From contig NZ_AZGA01000087.1 of assembly GCF_001436375.1 (NCBI RefSeq), positions 18,231 to 82,230 on the forward strand: 64,000 nucleotides of DNA, written 5' to 3'. Shown here piece by piece: positions 51,483 through 60,090 of the stretch. Position 1 is the first letter of the stretch, and each line of letters opens with the position of its first letter. This DNA is from Agrilactobacillus composti DSM 18527 = JCM 14202. Its GTDB lineage: Bacteria > Bacillota > Bacilli > Lactobacillales > Lactobacillaceae. Position numbers and translations under genes: made by a program. Under the pieces are notes generated by a model. That model searched no databases, had not been told where the DNA came from, and was given only the letters and a program-made list of their open reading frames with translations.

Positions 51483-52601
51483 TTAAAATAAATCCGTATC
51501 AAAATTTGGTATATCAATTTCAGCTAACATCGCTTCAGTTACGGCTTGTTGGGGCCGCAGATCTGCACTGTTCCCTTCAGGTTGTTGTGCTTGGCACCAA
51601 GCTAAATATTTTTGAACTAGCAGGTTGAATTCCTGAAGAAATGCCATATAAATATAGCTTTTTAAATTTTTAATTTTACCAGCCTTGGCCTGCTTTAACA
51701 CGCGGTACAAGGCTTTTTCGATGGTATGAGGGAAATCTTTTAAATCTAGATATTTTGAGAAAACACCTACTTCATGAAAGGCAGCGTCTTTGGCCTTAAA
51801 AATAATTTTGCTTAAGGCTTCGGGTGTGGTTTGGTAGTTTTGGGCCAATACTTTTAGCAGATTAAAGGCTGCTGCACTAAAGACGCTATTGTCCTGATCA
51901 AGATCAGCGTATTGTTTTAACGCGACGTCCAGCGAGTTCGAGCTGTCAGAAATCGGTGGTTTGATAGTTTCTGAATTTAAAGTATCTGGTTTTTTAGTAT
52001 CTAAGTTTGGTTTATCTTGTTTTATATTAGTATTTATATATTTAGCATGCACATCTTGCATGTCAGGAAGTGCAGATTTTGCACGTCTGGACATAGAATC
52101 TTGATTTGGCGGCGTTTTTGCCTGACCTGCGGATATTGCATCTCTGGTTAGCTGACCTAGTTCATTACGCGTTGGTTCAACCGGTGCTTTGGCGCGTGCT
52201 TTTAAAGCATCAATTTTATTAAAATCTTTAGGGTCGATCACGGGTTTAAGCAGATATAGCCGTGCCGGCTTATGTAAACCTTGTCTTTGAATATTTAATA
52301 ACTTTTTTTTAGCCAATTCTTGGCGAACCTTGATGGCGGTTCGTTCGGAAACATGAATGTCTTCAGCCATTTTCTTGGCGGTGTAATAAAAATAGATGGC
52401 GCCGGAATCGTCAATCCAATCATTTTGGTATGACAATTCAAATCTAGAAATTAGTAACGCATAAGCTACCCGTGCATTGTTGGTTAGATCAGCATATTTC
52501 TCGTTGGTCATCAAAACCATGGGTAATTTACAAAATGCTGCGCGGTACTGTTCGTCTTTGAAATACAATAATGCCTGAAATTCCGGGTCGATTGCACTCA
52601 T
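51483..52601 (-). CDS. repA: Replication initiator protein, RepA_N family
   Basis: 372 residues. The N-terminal RepA_N domain (about 10-125) reads FCKLPMVLMTNEKYADLTNNARVAYALLISRFELSYQNDWIDDSGAIYFYYTAKKMAEDIHVSERTAIKVRQELAKKKLL, including the winged HTH. A variable linker and a host-specific C-terminal helical region follow. It is typical of theta-replicating large plasmids of low-GC Gram-positives, where the origin usually lies inside repA. AAGGAGG precedes the ATG. Expression appears controlled by an attenuator and an antisense RNA. Confidence 0.92.
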   Translation of the reverse strand: MSAIDPEFQALLYFKDEQYRAAFCKLPMVLMTNEKYADLTNNARVAYALLISRFELSYQNDWIDDSGAIYFYYTAKKMAEDIHVSERTAIKVRQELAKKKLLNIQRQGLHKPARLYLLKPVIDPKDFNKIDALKARAKAPVEPTRNELGQLTRDAISAGQAKTPPNQDSMSRRAKSALPDMQDVHAKYINTNIKQDKPNLDTKKPDTLNSETIKPPISDSSNSLDVALKQYADLDQDNSVFSAAAFNLLKVLAQNYQTTPEALSKIIFKAKDAAFHEVGVFSKYLDLKDFPHTIEKALYRVLKQAKAGKIKNLKSYIYMAFLQEFNLLVQKYLAWCQAQQPEGNSADLRPQQAVTEAMLAEIDIPNFDTDLF

Positions 52602-52622
52602 TTACAAATTCCTCCTTGAGCA

Positions 52623-52669
52623 TAAAAAAAGCGGACACATGATAAGATCGACAATGATCTAATGCGTCC
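52623..52669 (-). terminator. Attenuator hairpin in the repA leader
   Basis: On the minus strand GGACGCAT-TAGATC pairs with GATCTTATCATGTGTCC (small bulges), followed by GCTTTTTTTA, directly before the repA ribosome site. A terminator at this place can only serve premature termination. Confidence 0.7.
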
Positions 52670-52694
52670 GTTGGGAGAAATTCAATATTGGGTA

Positions 52695-52844
52695 TTGAAA
52701 ACTAAACCTCTACCGTCTATAATAATCATTAGACAGTAAGGCACGGGACACATGGGTGTACATGTGGTTTCGGAATATGATTGTTTTTAGCGGGACTTTC
52801 ATATTCAGCCTTTTTTTATTCGAGCTGAGTTCAGCTCGTTTTTT
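52695..52844 (+). ncRNA. Putative antisense (countertranscribed) RNA controlling repA
   Basis: The plus-strand promoter TTGAAA (52695), 17 bp, TATAAT (52718) points against repA. A terminator CGAGCTGA-GT-TCAGCTCG plus six T ends at 52844. The predicted RNA of about 115 nt is complementary to the repA mRNA leader, as in antisense-controlled plasmid replicons. Confidence 0.65.
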
Positions 52845-52867
52845 ATGCTCACTTTATTTACAAGAAT

Positions 52868-52896
52868 AATGTAACATGCTGTGAACGCCTTGACAA
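52868..52896 (-). promoter_or_regulatory. Promoter of repA
   Basis: TTGTCA (minus strand, 52891-52896), 17 bp, TACATT (52868-52873). A GTATAAG-type palindrome (52912-52928) lies 15 bp upstream of the -35. The leader to the repA start is about 260 nt. Confidence 0.72.
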
Positions 52897-52911
52897 TAGG
52901 CTTTTCGACTT

Positions 52912-53128
52912 AAGGTATAAGATATACCGTAAAAATATCGGAATAACTTATACCTTAATTATATTTAAGGTATAAGTTAATTAAGTCGGAAATTAAAGTA
53001 TAAGATATACATTATTCATAAGAACATTGATGCTATTGGTTTTATCCACATGTGGATAACTTTTCAAGTCAAAACAAAAAGGTATAAGTTATACTTTTCC
53101 ACAGAAATTTGCGGAATAACTTATACCT
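52912..53128. repeat. GTATAAG-type palindrome cluster 1 (about 6 copies)
   Basis: Copies such as GGTATAAGATATACC, GGTATAAGTTATAC and AACTTATACC lie between the repA promoter and the parB-like gene. This is the first of five clusters of the same 15-bp partly palindromic unit. Confidence 0.85.
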
Positions 53129-53166
53129 TTTTTGTGTTTTTCCATTTGAAAAAAAACTTTATTTTT

Positions 53167-53628
53167 TTACGATTTCTTCAATTTATCGAAGCCGTTTTCA
53201 ATTTGAGAGCGAATATACTCTTCTTTTGACATTGGTAGTCGGTTTTTAATGTAGGATTCAGCCAGAGTATCAACAATTTGATTGAAGCTAATTCGACCAC
53301 TGACTTCCTGAAATTCCGGCATCGCATCTTTCAATTGCTTCAACTTATTCTCTAAGGCTGGTGAAATTTTTTTGGGTAGACTGACCTTGTAGCGATCATC
53401 GGTGATCACTTTCGGTCGGCCTTGCTTGCGCTTAATTTTTGGTTCGGCACCGGGCATCTCTTTTGGTGTGGTATAGCTGGCTAGGCCACTGGGTGCCGTA
53501 TTAAAAGCATCGTTGCCATATTCATTTTCACCGCTGATTTCGACTTTTTTCTTAGGTTTTTTAACAAGTTGATTAAAACTTTCACTTTTGAAATTGCCGG
53601 TATTAAATTTTGATCTGTCTTCCGCCAT
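53167..53628 (-). CDS. Small ParB-like partition protein
   Basis: 153 residues with GGAGGG before the ATG. The N-terminal 75 residues are basic and low complexity (LVKKPKKKVE, KIKRKQGRPKV). The C-terminal half (KVSLPKKISPALENKLKQLKDAMPEFQEVSGRISFNQIVDTLAESYIKN) looks like a ribbon-helix-helix DNA-binding segment. It is 16 bp after parA and translationally close, the standard place for the centromere-binding partner of type Ib partition systems. No ParB nuclease-like fold is present. Confidence 0.75.
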   Translation of the reverse strand: MAEDRSKFNTGNFKSESFNQLVKKPKKKVEISGENEYGNDAFNTAPSGLASYTTPKEMPGAEPKIKRKQGRPKVITDDRYKVSLPKKISPALENKLKQLKDAMPEFQEVSGRISFNQIVDTLAESYIKNRLPMSKEEYIRSQIENGFDKLKKS

Positions 53629-53644
53629 GGTTATCCCTCCAGAC

Positions 53645-54463
53645 TTAAGCGTTGGCAGTTAAGAATGCATCTCGAGCATCTAGTTCGCTTAGGATTTTGA
53701 TAAAATTATCGTGGGCTTTATAATCCCACTGATCAAACTTACCATTTTTATTCTTTTGTAAGTAAATCCCCTCTCGAGAATAGCGCTTCAATCTTTTTTG
53801 GAAGGTAATGACTGTATCTAAAACGGCATCACCGTATTGTTCTCTAGCTTCATTTAAAATAGTTTGATCCAAATTATCGTCTGGTTCAATCATGCAGGCA
53901 ACGATAGCGATTACTTGCAAGTTAATATTGTAGCGATCCACCATGAAGTTTTGATAGCCGACATATTTACTGACACCATCTAGGGATTCTTCTTGAGTTT
54001 GAAAAGCAATAATACTGTAGTCGGATGCAGCCATGGCATTATCTGAAAATTCAGAAATTGTTGGTGGAACATCTATAAAAATAGAATCGTATTTTTCTTT
54101 AATTGGTTTAAGTAGATTGCGGATCACCGAAATTTGTTCAATTTCACTTTCGAAATTGGTTAAAACAAATTTACTAAATGATCTAAAGGAAGTATTGCAG
54201 GCGACCAAATCCAAGTTATCCATAATAGGGGTGATGCATTCGGCAATACTGCCAGAAGAGATGGCATCGGTGATGGTTTTATCGATCCGTTCAATATTAG
54301 CAGTTTTAGCGAGTACTTGTGATGCGTTTCCCTGTGGATCTAAGTCTAAGACTAAAGTTTTCTTATGCCGTACTTGCGCATTATCATAAGCAAGCATGGT
54401 TACAATTTTTGTCTTGCCCACGCCACCCTTAAAGTTACCTACAGTCATAACTCTTGCTGTCAT
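53645..54463 (-). CDS. parA: ParA-type partition ATPase
   Basis: About 272 residues from the ATG at 54463 (GGGGGATT upstream). Deviant Walker A KGGVGKT is at 12-18, the switch DLDPQGNAS follows D40, and FIDVPPTISEF is the Walker B-like strand. No N-terminal HTH is present, so autoregulation should fall to the partner protein. It moves plasmid copies with the ParB-like protein. Confidence 0.93.
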   Translation of the reverse strand: MTARVMTVGNFKGGVGKTKIVTMLAYDNAQVRHKKTLVLDLDPQGNASQVLAKTANIERIDKTITDAISSGSIAECITPIMDNLDLVACNTSFRSFSKFVLTNFESEIEQISVIRNLLKPIKEKYDSIFIDVPPTISEFSDNAMAASDYSIIAFQTQEESLDGVSKYVGYQNFMVDRYNINLQVIAIVACMIEPDDNLDQTILNEAREQYGDAVLDTVITFQKRLKRYSREGIYLQKNKNGKFDQWDYKAHDNFIKILSELDARDAFLTANA

Positions 54464-54506
54464 CAAGAATCCCCCATTTGTCTAGTGTCTTTTGAATACA
54501 AGTAAA

Positions 54507-54535
54507 AGTATAACTTATTCACTTTCGTAAGTAAA
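54507..54535 (-). promoter_or_regulatory. parA promoter overlapping a GTATAAG-type palindrome
   Basis: TTTACT (54530-54535, minus), 17 bp, TATACT (54507-54512). The sequence GTGAATAAGTTATACTTTTAC across the -10 is a copy of the dispersed palindrome, so a protein binding that repeat would repress parAB. Confidence 0.68.
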
Positions 54536-54688
54536 CATTTTCTGATACCTTAAGTTAGGAAGCAAAAACCCGCGACTTAGGTAAATCCTGTAATACCGTG
54601 TATTTGGATTTATAAGCCATTTCATTTTGAGTAACGACTTATTAACGGTTAAATATAAAACAACTCACAGCGATTTCGATGATCTGGA

Positions 54689-54956
54689 AAGGTATAAGAT
54701 ATACTTAAACATTATTTATCGGGTAAAGGGATAAAGTATAATTTATCTCAATAATGTATAAGGTATATGATTAACAATTAAGGTATAAGATATACCTTTA
54801 AATCGAGATGATTCCTATCCAATGCTTGTACCTCAACAAACGATAATTGGATTCATGAGGCTCATAAAGTATAAGGTATCGTTTATAAGATTAAGGTAGC
54901 TATTTTCTAAAAATGTATATCTTATACCTTTAATATTAAAAGTATAAGATATACCG
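54689..54956. repeat. GTATAAG-type palindrome cluster 2 (about 7 copies)
   Basis: Upstream of parA; complete copies include GGTATAAGATATACC at about 54780. The surrounding gap from 54540 to 55725 has no convincing gene. Confidence 0.85.
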
Positions 54957-55279
54957 CACGTATTTATTTTCCTTTTGCCTGGAGAAATCTTCAGCATGAT
55001 AAGCTAGCATTTGCAGTCATTTTCTAATGTTGGCGAAACAGAAGTTGCTACTGAAGGACTTTCTGTTTTTAGTATATTCAGCGTTTTGATAGTTTCTGAT
55101 GGGAGATTAGAACGTGTAGTCATTGGTATGACCTGCCGATAATAGAGATAACCTGATGGCTTTTTCAACGACTTTGATCGGAGCCTATAGATGATTAGTT
55201 GACTGGAGCGCATTTAGTGAACAGATAATAATTTGGCGGTCATTCGCAATCCAATTAAAGTACAATCACAATAAAAGAT

Positions 55280-55443
55280 ACCTTATACTTTAAATAATTA
55301 TGGTATAAGGTATCTAATTACTGAATTTAAGGTATAATATATACCTTAAATAAAACGGTTAGGATCGCGGCAAGTCTGTGTTTCTATTATTACAAAAAGA
55401 ATAAGTTATACTTTAATTCGAATTAAAGTATAACTTATTCTTT
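55280..55443. repeat. GTATAAG-type palindrome cluster 3, ending in a perfect 48-bp palindrome
   Basis: About five copies. The last two are head-to-head around TTCGAA and form an exact 48-bp palindrome at 55396-55443 (24-base arms with no spacer). Confidence 0.88.
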
Positions 55444-55601
55444 AAATTCTTAGGAAAGAATCTGTCCAGATTCGGCGTTTCTCAATTTGTACTTAACGAC
55501 TAGGCGGGAACCATATTTCCCTAAAGATAATTATTGAGCAATCTTATCGATGGATAGTTCTAGTGGATTTCCCTCGATATTTTATCCCATTCCAATAAGT
55601 G

Positions 55602-55630
55602 TTGACCTGGTTTAGATGCACTTTTATACT
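55602..55630 (+). promoter_or_regulatory. Promoter of the double-cubane protein operon
   Basis: TTGACC, 17 bp, TATACT. A leader of about 90 nt follows to the ATG at 55726. Confidence 0.72.
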
Positions 55631-55725
55631 GAACATATAAATACAATTTTTTAGGATTCCTGAATATTTTTAATGCATCGTTGCGTATTATTTCACATTC
55701 GCCCACCTATGAAGGAGAAAGCAAA

Positions 55726-56886
55726 ATGGAATTAAGAACAGAATTACCTGAAGTTTTTGCTGATTTTAGTGAAGCCCGCAAACAAGGCTTCTTAGCCGTG
55801 AAAGACTTGAAAGAAAAGGGGCAGCCAGTTGTCGGCGTATACTGCACGTTTATGCCTGAAGAATTGGTGTTAGCTGGCGGCGCTGTACAAATCAGCTTGT
55901 GTTCGACCTCTGATGAAACGATTGGTGACGCTGAAGAAGATTTACCTCGGAATCTGTGTCCTTTGATCAAAGCCAGCTATGGGTTTGCTAAGATGGACAA
56001 ATGTCCTTATTTCTACTTCTCTGATTTAGTGGTAGGTGAGACGACGTGTGACGGTAAGACTAAAATGTATGAGTATATGCAGGAATTTAAACCAACCTAT
56101 CTCATGCAACTTCCCCACACGCGGGATTTAGTTGCCGGCAAACAATTCTGGCGCAGTGAAATGATCCGCTTTAAGGAAAAGTTAGAGGACTTTTTCGGTG
56201 TTGAAATCACGGAAGATAAAATTCGCGAAGCCATTCGTTTGAAGAATCGTGAACGGCAAGCTAAACAAGATTTCTACCGTTTGGGGCAACTGAATCCACC
56301 AGCACTAAGCGGCTCAGAGATTTTCCAAGTGATGTATGGTTCTCAATACAAGTTTGATAAGGCTGAAGTGATCGATATGCTAGAGACGACCACAGCCAAA
56401 GTTAAAGCCGAATACGCAGCCGGCAAGCGCTTAGATAAAAAGCCTCGTATTTTAGTGACTGGTTCGCCAATTGGTGGCGCTACTGAAAAAGTGATCCGGG
56501 CCATCGAAGAAAATGGCGGGGTCGTGGTTGCTTATGAAAACTGTACTGTTGCTAAAGCTGTGGAACGGCTCGTTGATGAAAATGAACCTGATGTTTATCA
56601 GGCTTTAACGGATAAGTATATGAACATTGGCTGTGCCTGCATTTCGAATAACAATCCCCGTAAAGAATTGTTAGGTACGATGATTGATGACTACCAAGTA
56701 GATGGGGTGGTGGATATGGTTTTGCAAAATTGCACACCATTTTCAGTAGAATCTTTGAAAATTAAGCGCTTCTTAAACGAAGAAAAACATATTCCGTATA
56801 TGTATTTGGAAACAGATTATTCCACTGCGGATATTGAACAGATCAATACTCGGGTAACGGCCTTTTTGGAAATGTTGGAGGCTTAA
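55726..56886 (+). CDS. 2-hydroxyacyl-CoA dehydratase D-type / double-cubane-cluster protein
   Basis: 386 residues from the ATG after GAAGGAG. HgdB/BcrC-type fold (COG1775). Cysteines at 40 (VVGVYC), 78 (LCPLIKASYGF), 93 (DKCPYFYFSD), 108 (ETTCDGKTKMYEYM), 303/305 (IGCACISNNNPR) and 336 (LQNCTPFS) are placed as cluster ligands. Single-subunit relatives paired only with an activator are double-cubane [8Fe-9S] proteins that reduce small substrates such as acetylene in vitro. No partner subunit, CoA-transferase or enoyl-CoA genes are present, which favours that subgroup. Physiological substrate is unknown. Confidence 0.82.
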   Translation: MELRTELPEVFADFSEARKQGFLAVKDLKEKGQPVVGVYCTFMPEELVLAGGAVQISLCSTSDETIGDAEEDLPRNLCPLIKASYGFAKMDKCPYFYFSDLVVGETTCDGKTKMYEYMQEFKPTYLMQLPHTRDLVAGKQFWRSEMIRFKEKLEDFFGVEITEDKIREAIRLKNRERQAKQDFYRLGQLNPPALSGSEIFQVMYGSQYKFDKAEVIDMLETTTAKVKAEYAAGKRLDKKPRILVTGSPIGGATEKVIRAIEENGGVVVAYENCTVAKAVERLVDENEPDVYQALTDKYMNIGCACISNNNPRKELLGTMIDDYQVDGVVDMVLQNCTPFSVESLKIKRFLNEEKHIPYMYLETDYSTADIEQINTRVTAFLEMLEA

Positions 56887-56890
56887 AGTT

Positions 56891-57655
56891 ATGGATTACA
56901 TTGGGTTAGATTCCGGGTCCACCACGACCAAGGGCGTTTTATTTGCGGATGGCCAGCTACGGGCTAAGTACCTTGTCCCCACAGCAGGTAATCCCAAAGG
57001 TGCCATTGAAACTGTTTTGACCCATTTAAAAGCCGATACCGGCAATACGGACTACCAACTCATTACCACCGGTTATGGCCGTAAGTTAGTTGCGGCGGAT
57101 TTAGTGATCACCGAAATTACTTGTCATGGCAAGGGCGCAGAGTATCTGCATCCCGGTGTTCAGTATGTGATTGATATTGGGGGGCAGGATTGTAAAACCA
57201 TTAGCTTAAATGGCCAGGGCAACGTTTTGGATTTTAACATGAATGATCGCTGCGCTGCTGGCACAGGTCGATTCGTAGAAGTCATGATGGGTACTTTAGG
57301 AGAGCAAATTCAAGTCCTAGATAACTTTGTGGCTGATGCCACACCCGTTAAAATTAATAGCATGTGCACGGTCTTTGCGGAGTCAGAAGTGATTAGTCTT
57401 ATCTCCAAAGGCGAAGCCCGTGAAGACATCGCTTTAGGGACCTTAGAAGCGATTGCCAAGCGGATTAGTGGGCAATATGCGAAATTACGGCCTAAACATG
57501 GGGAACCTGTATTGTTTACCGGTGGCCTTTCCCAAAGTCAGGCGTTCTCAAAAGTATTATCTGAGCATGTTGGCGCACCAGTGGATACGAATCCTTTATC
57601 CCAATTTGCTGGTGCAATTGGCGCGGCACAAATTGGCATGAAGAAATTAGGCTAG
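56891..57655 (+). CDS. ATP-dependent activator/reductase (HgdC/DCCP-reductase type)
   Basis: 254 residues, ASKHA-fold ATPase. The phosphate motif GLDSGSTTTKGVL is at 5-17, and DIGGQDCK at about 95. The two cysteines that bridge a [4Fe-4S] cluster in the homodimer are C121 (NDRCAAGTGRF) and C159 (INSMCTVFAESEV). It donates electrons at low potential, driven by ATP hydrolysis, to the preceding protein. Its ribosome site GGAGG lies in the previous gene's end (gap of 4 bp). The low-potential electron donor is not encoded nearby. Confidence 0.9.
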   Translation: MDYIGLDSGSTTTKGVLFADGQLRAKYLVPTAGNPKGAIETVLTHLKADTGNTDYQLITTGYGRKLVAADLVITEITCHGKGAEYLHPGVQYVIDIGGQDCKTISLNGQGNVLDFNMNDRCAAGTGRFVEVMMGTLGEQIQVLDNFVADATPVKINSMCTVFAESEVISLISKGEAREDIALGTLEAIAKRISGQYAKLRPKHGEPVLFTGGLSQSQAFSKVLSEHVGAPVDTNPLSQFAGAIGAAQIGMKKLG

Positions 57656-57659
57656 TAAA

Positions 57660-57922
57660 AGAATATCTTATACCTTAAATAATAAAAAGATACCTTATTC
57701 CTTTTGTTCTTAGAACATTATGGTATAAGGTATCTTTTATTTTTGTTATCTAGGACCGTAAAACCCTAATAAAGCGGTGTTTAAAATTAAGGTATAACTT
57801 ATACCTATTTAATTTACACGTATAAGTTATACTTTAAATAGTGCTAATACGCGCCTTACCCCAGAATAAAGCAAAAAAGGTATAAGGTATCTCTTTATTG
57901 TTTAGGAGATACCTTATACCTT
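57660..57922. repeat. GTATAAG-type palindrome cluster 4 (about 7 copies)
   Basis: Three inverted pairs. The last, with arms of about 19 bp (AAAAGGTATAAGGTATCTC and complement, 57877-57922), ends in T-runs and probably terminates the convergent genes on both sides. Confidence 0.85.
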
Positions 57923-57937
57923 TTGGAATGCGATTAG

Positions 57938-58933
57938 TTATTCACCCCGTAAGAAATCTGGGTCTCTGAATCTTGGATTAGGGTAGGTGTAGAATCCTTG
58001 TCCGGAACTCACACCGAACTTCCCTTTATCCAGATAGTTTGTCTTGAGAATACTAGCAACTCGTTTGAAGTGTTCATCATTCGTTGTCGTGGCATAGTTT
58101 TGCACGATATTGTACGCTGTTTGAATCCCAACGACATCCAGGATGCCAAATGGGCCTTGTGGTGAACCAGTTGCCAGCATCCAGGTACGGTCAATGGTTT
58201 CAGGATCCGCTACGCCGTTAGCCAGCAATAACTGGGCAGCATCTAATAGCGGAATTAAAATTGAATTTAAAACATAACCTGGTTGTTCTTTTTGAACGCG
58301 AATTGGAATCATGCCTAAGGCCTTAGCAAATTCGACGACTTGCTCATAAACATCAGGATCAGTTTTCGCATGGCCCATGATTTCTGCCGTATTGTTCCGC
58401 CAAATTTCATTGGCAAAGTGTAAGGCTAAGAATTTTTCAGGGCGACCAGTTATTTTCGCAAATTGGCTTGGTAATAGGGTAGAGGAGTTGGTGGCAAAGA
58501 TGGTATCTTTAGGCGCTACTTTGCCGAGTTGGGCGTAAAAGTCTTCTTTAATGGCAATAATTTCTGGGATAGCTTCAATGAGCAGATCGGCTTTAGCGGT
58601 GGCTTCTTTTAAATCTTTGCTATAGCGAATTCGATCTGGCGAAGACTGAACGTCACGGGTTGACTTAATAACGTTGGATGTGAAAGTTTCTTTAAGGCCT
58701 GGTAGCAAGTTTGAGTTGTACTGAATATTTTCAGCAGTCTGCAGGTAGTTCTTTTCGGCAAATTGAATCTCACTGGCATACGTTTGTTCCAAATTAGCGA
58801 TTCGTTCTTTGGCTTTGGCCAGCGCATCGTCATTAATATCATAGATGACAACTTTGAATCCCTTATAGGCAGCTTGAAAGGCAATTTGACTACCCAAGGT
58901 ACCGCTTCCGGCAACCACAATATTTTTGAACAT
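57938..58933 (-). CDS. 3-hydroxyacyl-CoA dehydrogenase-like protein with atypical active site
   Basis: 331 residues. The Rossmann motif VAGSGTLGSQIAFQAA is at the N-terminus, IEAIPE at about 120, TNSSTLLPS at about 155, and the C-terminal helical domain follows. It is about 45 residues longer than bacterial 3-hydroxybutyryl-CoA dehydrogenases, with the extra sequence around residues 65-100. The usual HFFNPxPxMxLVEV motif reads HFANEIWRNNTAEIM, so CoA-substrate specificity is doubtful. GAGGTG precedes the ATG. It faces the double-cubane operon across palindrome cluster 4. Confidence 0.83.
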   Translation of the reverse strand: MFKNIVVAGSGTLGSQIAFQAAYKGFKVVIYDINDDALAKAKERIANLEQTYASEIQFAEKNYLQTAENIQYNSNLLPGLKETFTSNVIKSTRDVQSSPDRIRYSKDLKEATAKADLLIEAIPEIIAIKEDFYAQLGKVAPKDTIFATNSSTLLPSQFAKITGRPEKFLALHFANEIWRNNTAEIMGHAKTDPDVYEQVVEFAKALGMIPIRVQKEQPGYVLNSILIPLLDAAQLLLANGVADPETIDRTWMLATGSPQGPFGILDVVGIQTAYNIVQNYATTTNDEHFKRVASILKTNYLDKGKFGVSSGQGFYTYPNPRFRDPDFLRGE

Positions 58934-59078
58934 TTAGAGCACCTCTTTCCATATATTAAATGTACCATGTAATGTATCCGCTTACAAAGAAAATAAATCA
59001 AATTCCCTAAAAAAATTACTTTTAATGGGTAAGCACAATGGTATTATGAACTTGAACCATAAAGGAGGATTTTCAGAA

Positions 59079-59813
59079 ATGGCAATTAAGGATAAAGTCG
59101 TTGTTATTACCGGTGCATCTAGTGGTATTGGTGCGGCAACGACACAGGTCTTGGCTGATGCTGGGGCGCATGTGGTAATCGGCGCTCGGCGCACAGCGCG
59201 CTTAAAAACATTAGCTGACAAATTTGCGACGGGACAAGTGCTCTATCAAGCTACGGATGTAACGGATAAAGCTAGCGTGCAAAGTTTGGTGGACTTAGCG
59301 CACACCAAATTTGGCCATATTGATGTTTTATACAACAATGCAGGCCTAATGCCTATTTCAGAGATTTCAGAATTCAAAGTCGATGAGTGGGAACGCATGA
59401 TTGACGTGAACATCAAAGGTGTTTTATATGGTATCGCGGCAGCGTTGCCCTATATGATCCAACAAAAATCAGGGCAAATTATTACTACTGATTCGGTGGC
59501 TGGCCATGTGGTTCATCCCGGGACAGCGGTCTATGCCGGGACTAAGTGGGCCATTCAGGCTATCATGGACGGGTTACGGCAGGAACAAGTTGCCAATCAT
59601 ATCCGCACAACGATGATTTCTCCTGGGGCAGTGAATACTGAACTGTACACCACTATCACCAATCCTGAGACCAAAGCCCGGATTGAAAAAGATGAAAAAG
59701 AACATGGGCTCAGCGCCGAAGCCGTTGCCAAGGCAGTAGCTTTTGCCATTGATCAACCGGAGGAAGTAGGCATTAATGAAATTTTGATGCGGCCCATCAG
59801 TCAACAAGTTTAA
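59079..59813 (+). CDS. Short-chain dehydrogenase/reductase (YdfG-like)
   Basis: 244 residues from the ATG after AAAGGAGG. The cofactor motif TGASSGIGAAT, GARRT (NADP-type arginines), NNAGLMP, and a YAGTKWA catalytic motif in place of YxxSK (Tyr and Lys retained, T for S) are visible. It belongs to the serine/3-hydroxyacid-dehydrogenase-like SDR group. A terminator GAGCCTC/GAGGCTC follows at 59820-59843. Substrate is unknown. Confidence 0.87.
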   Translation: MAIKDKVVVITGASSGIGAATTQVLADAGAHVVIGARRTARLKTLADKFATGQVLYQATDVTDKASVQSLVDLAHTKFGHIDVLYNNAGLMPISEISEFKVDEWERMIDVNIKGVLYGIAAALPYMIQQKSGQIITTDSVAGHVVHPGTAVYAGTKWAIQAIMDGLRQEQVANHIRTTMISPGAVNTELYTTITNPETKARIEKDEKEHGLSAEAVAKAVAFAIDQPEEVGINEILMRPISQQV

Positions 59814-59819
59814 CAATTC

Positions 59820-59843
59820 GAGCCTCTGCGGAGGCTCTTTTTT
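59820..59843 (+). terminator. Terminator of the SDR gene
   Basis: GAGCCTC-TGC-GGAGGCTC with seven T. Confidence 0.9.
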
Positions 59844-59848
59844 TAATG

Positions 59849-59970
59849 GATAAGTTATACCTTTAAAATTAAAAGTATAACTTATCTTTTTAATTTTAAA
59901 AGGTATACCTTATACTTTAAATATTTATCATATAAGGTATCTGTTAAGTAATTAAGGTATAACATATATA
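59849..59970. repeat. GTATAAG-type palindrome cluster 5 (about 5 copies)
   Basis: Last cluster of the family, between the SDR terminator and the lipase-like gene. No copies were noticed to the right of it or left of 52.9 kb. Confidence 0.8.
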
Positions 59971-60090
59971 ATAATTTAAAAATGCTGATATATCAGTATT
60001 TCTAATCTGAAACGGGCGAAAATTTCCGAAGTGTTGTAGAATGATACTAAGACATTTTCAGAAATTTTTTTGATTTTAGAGAGGTGCACT

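Noticed and set aside
54689..54956. Possible CRISPR array
   Set aside because: The repeated units are short palindromes of variable spacing and orientation with no constant spacers and no cas genes.
55004..55213. 69-codon minus-strand ORF between the parA region and the double-cubane operon
   Set aside because: No ribosome site, no recognisable domain, unusual composition; probably chance or a remnant.
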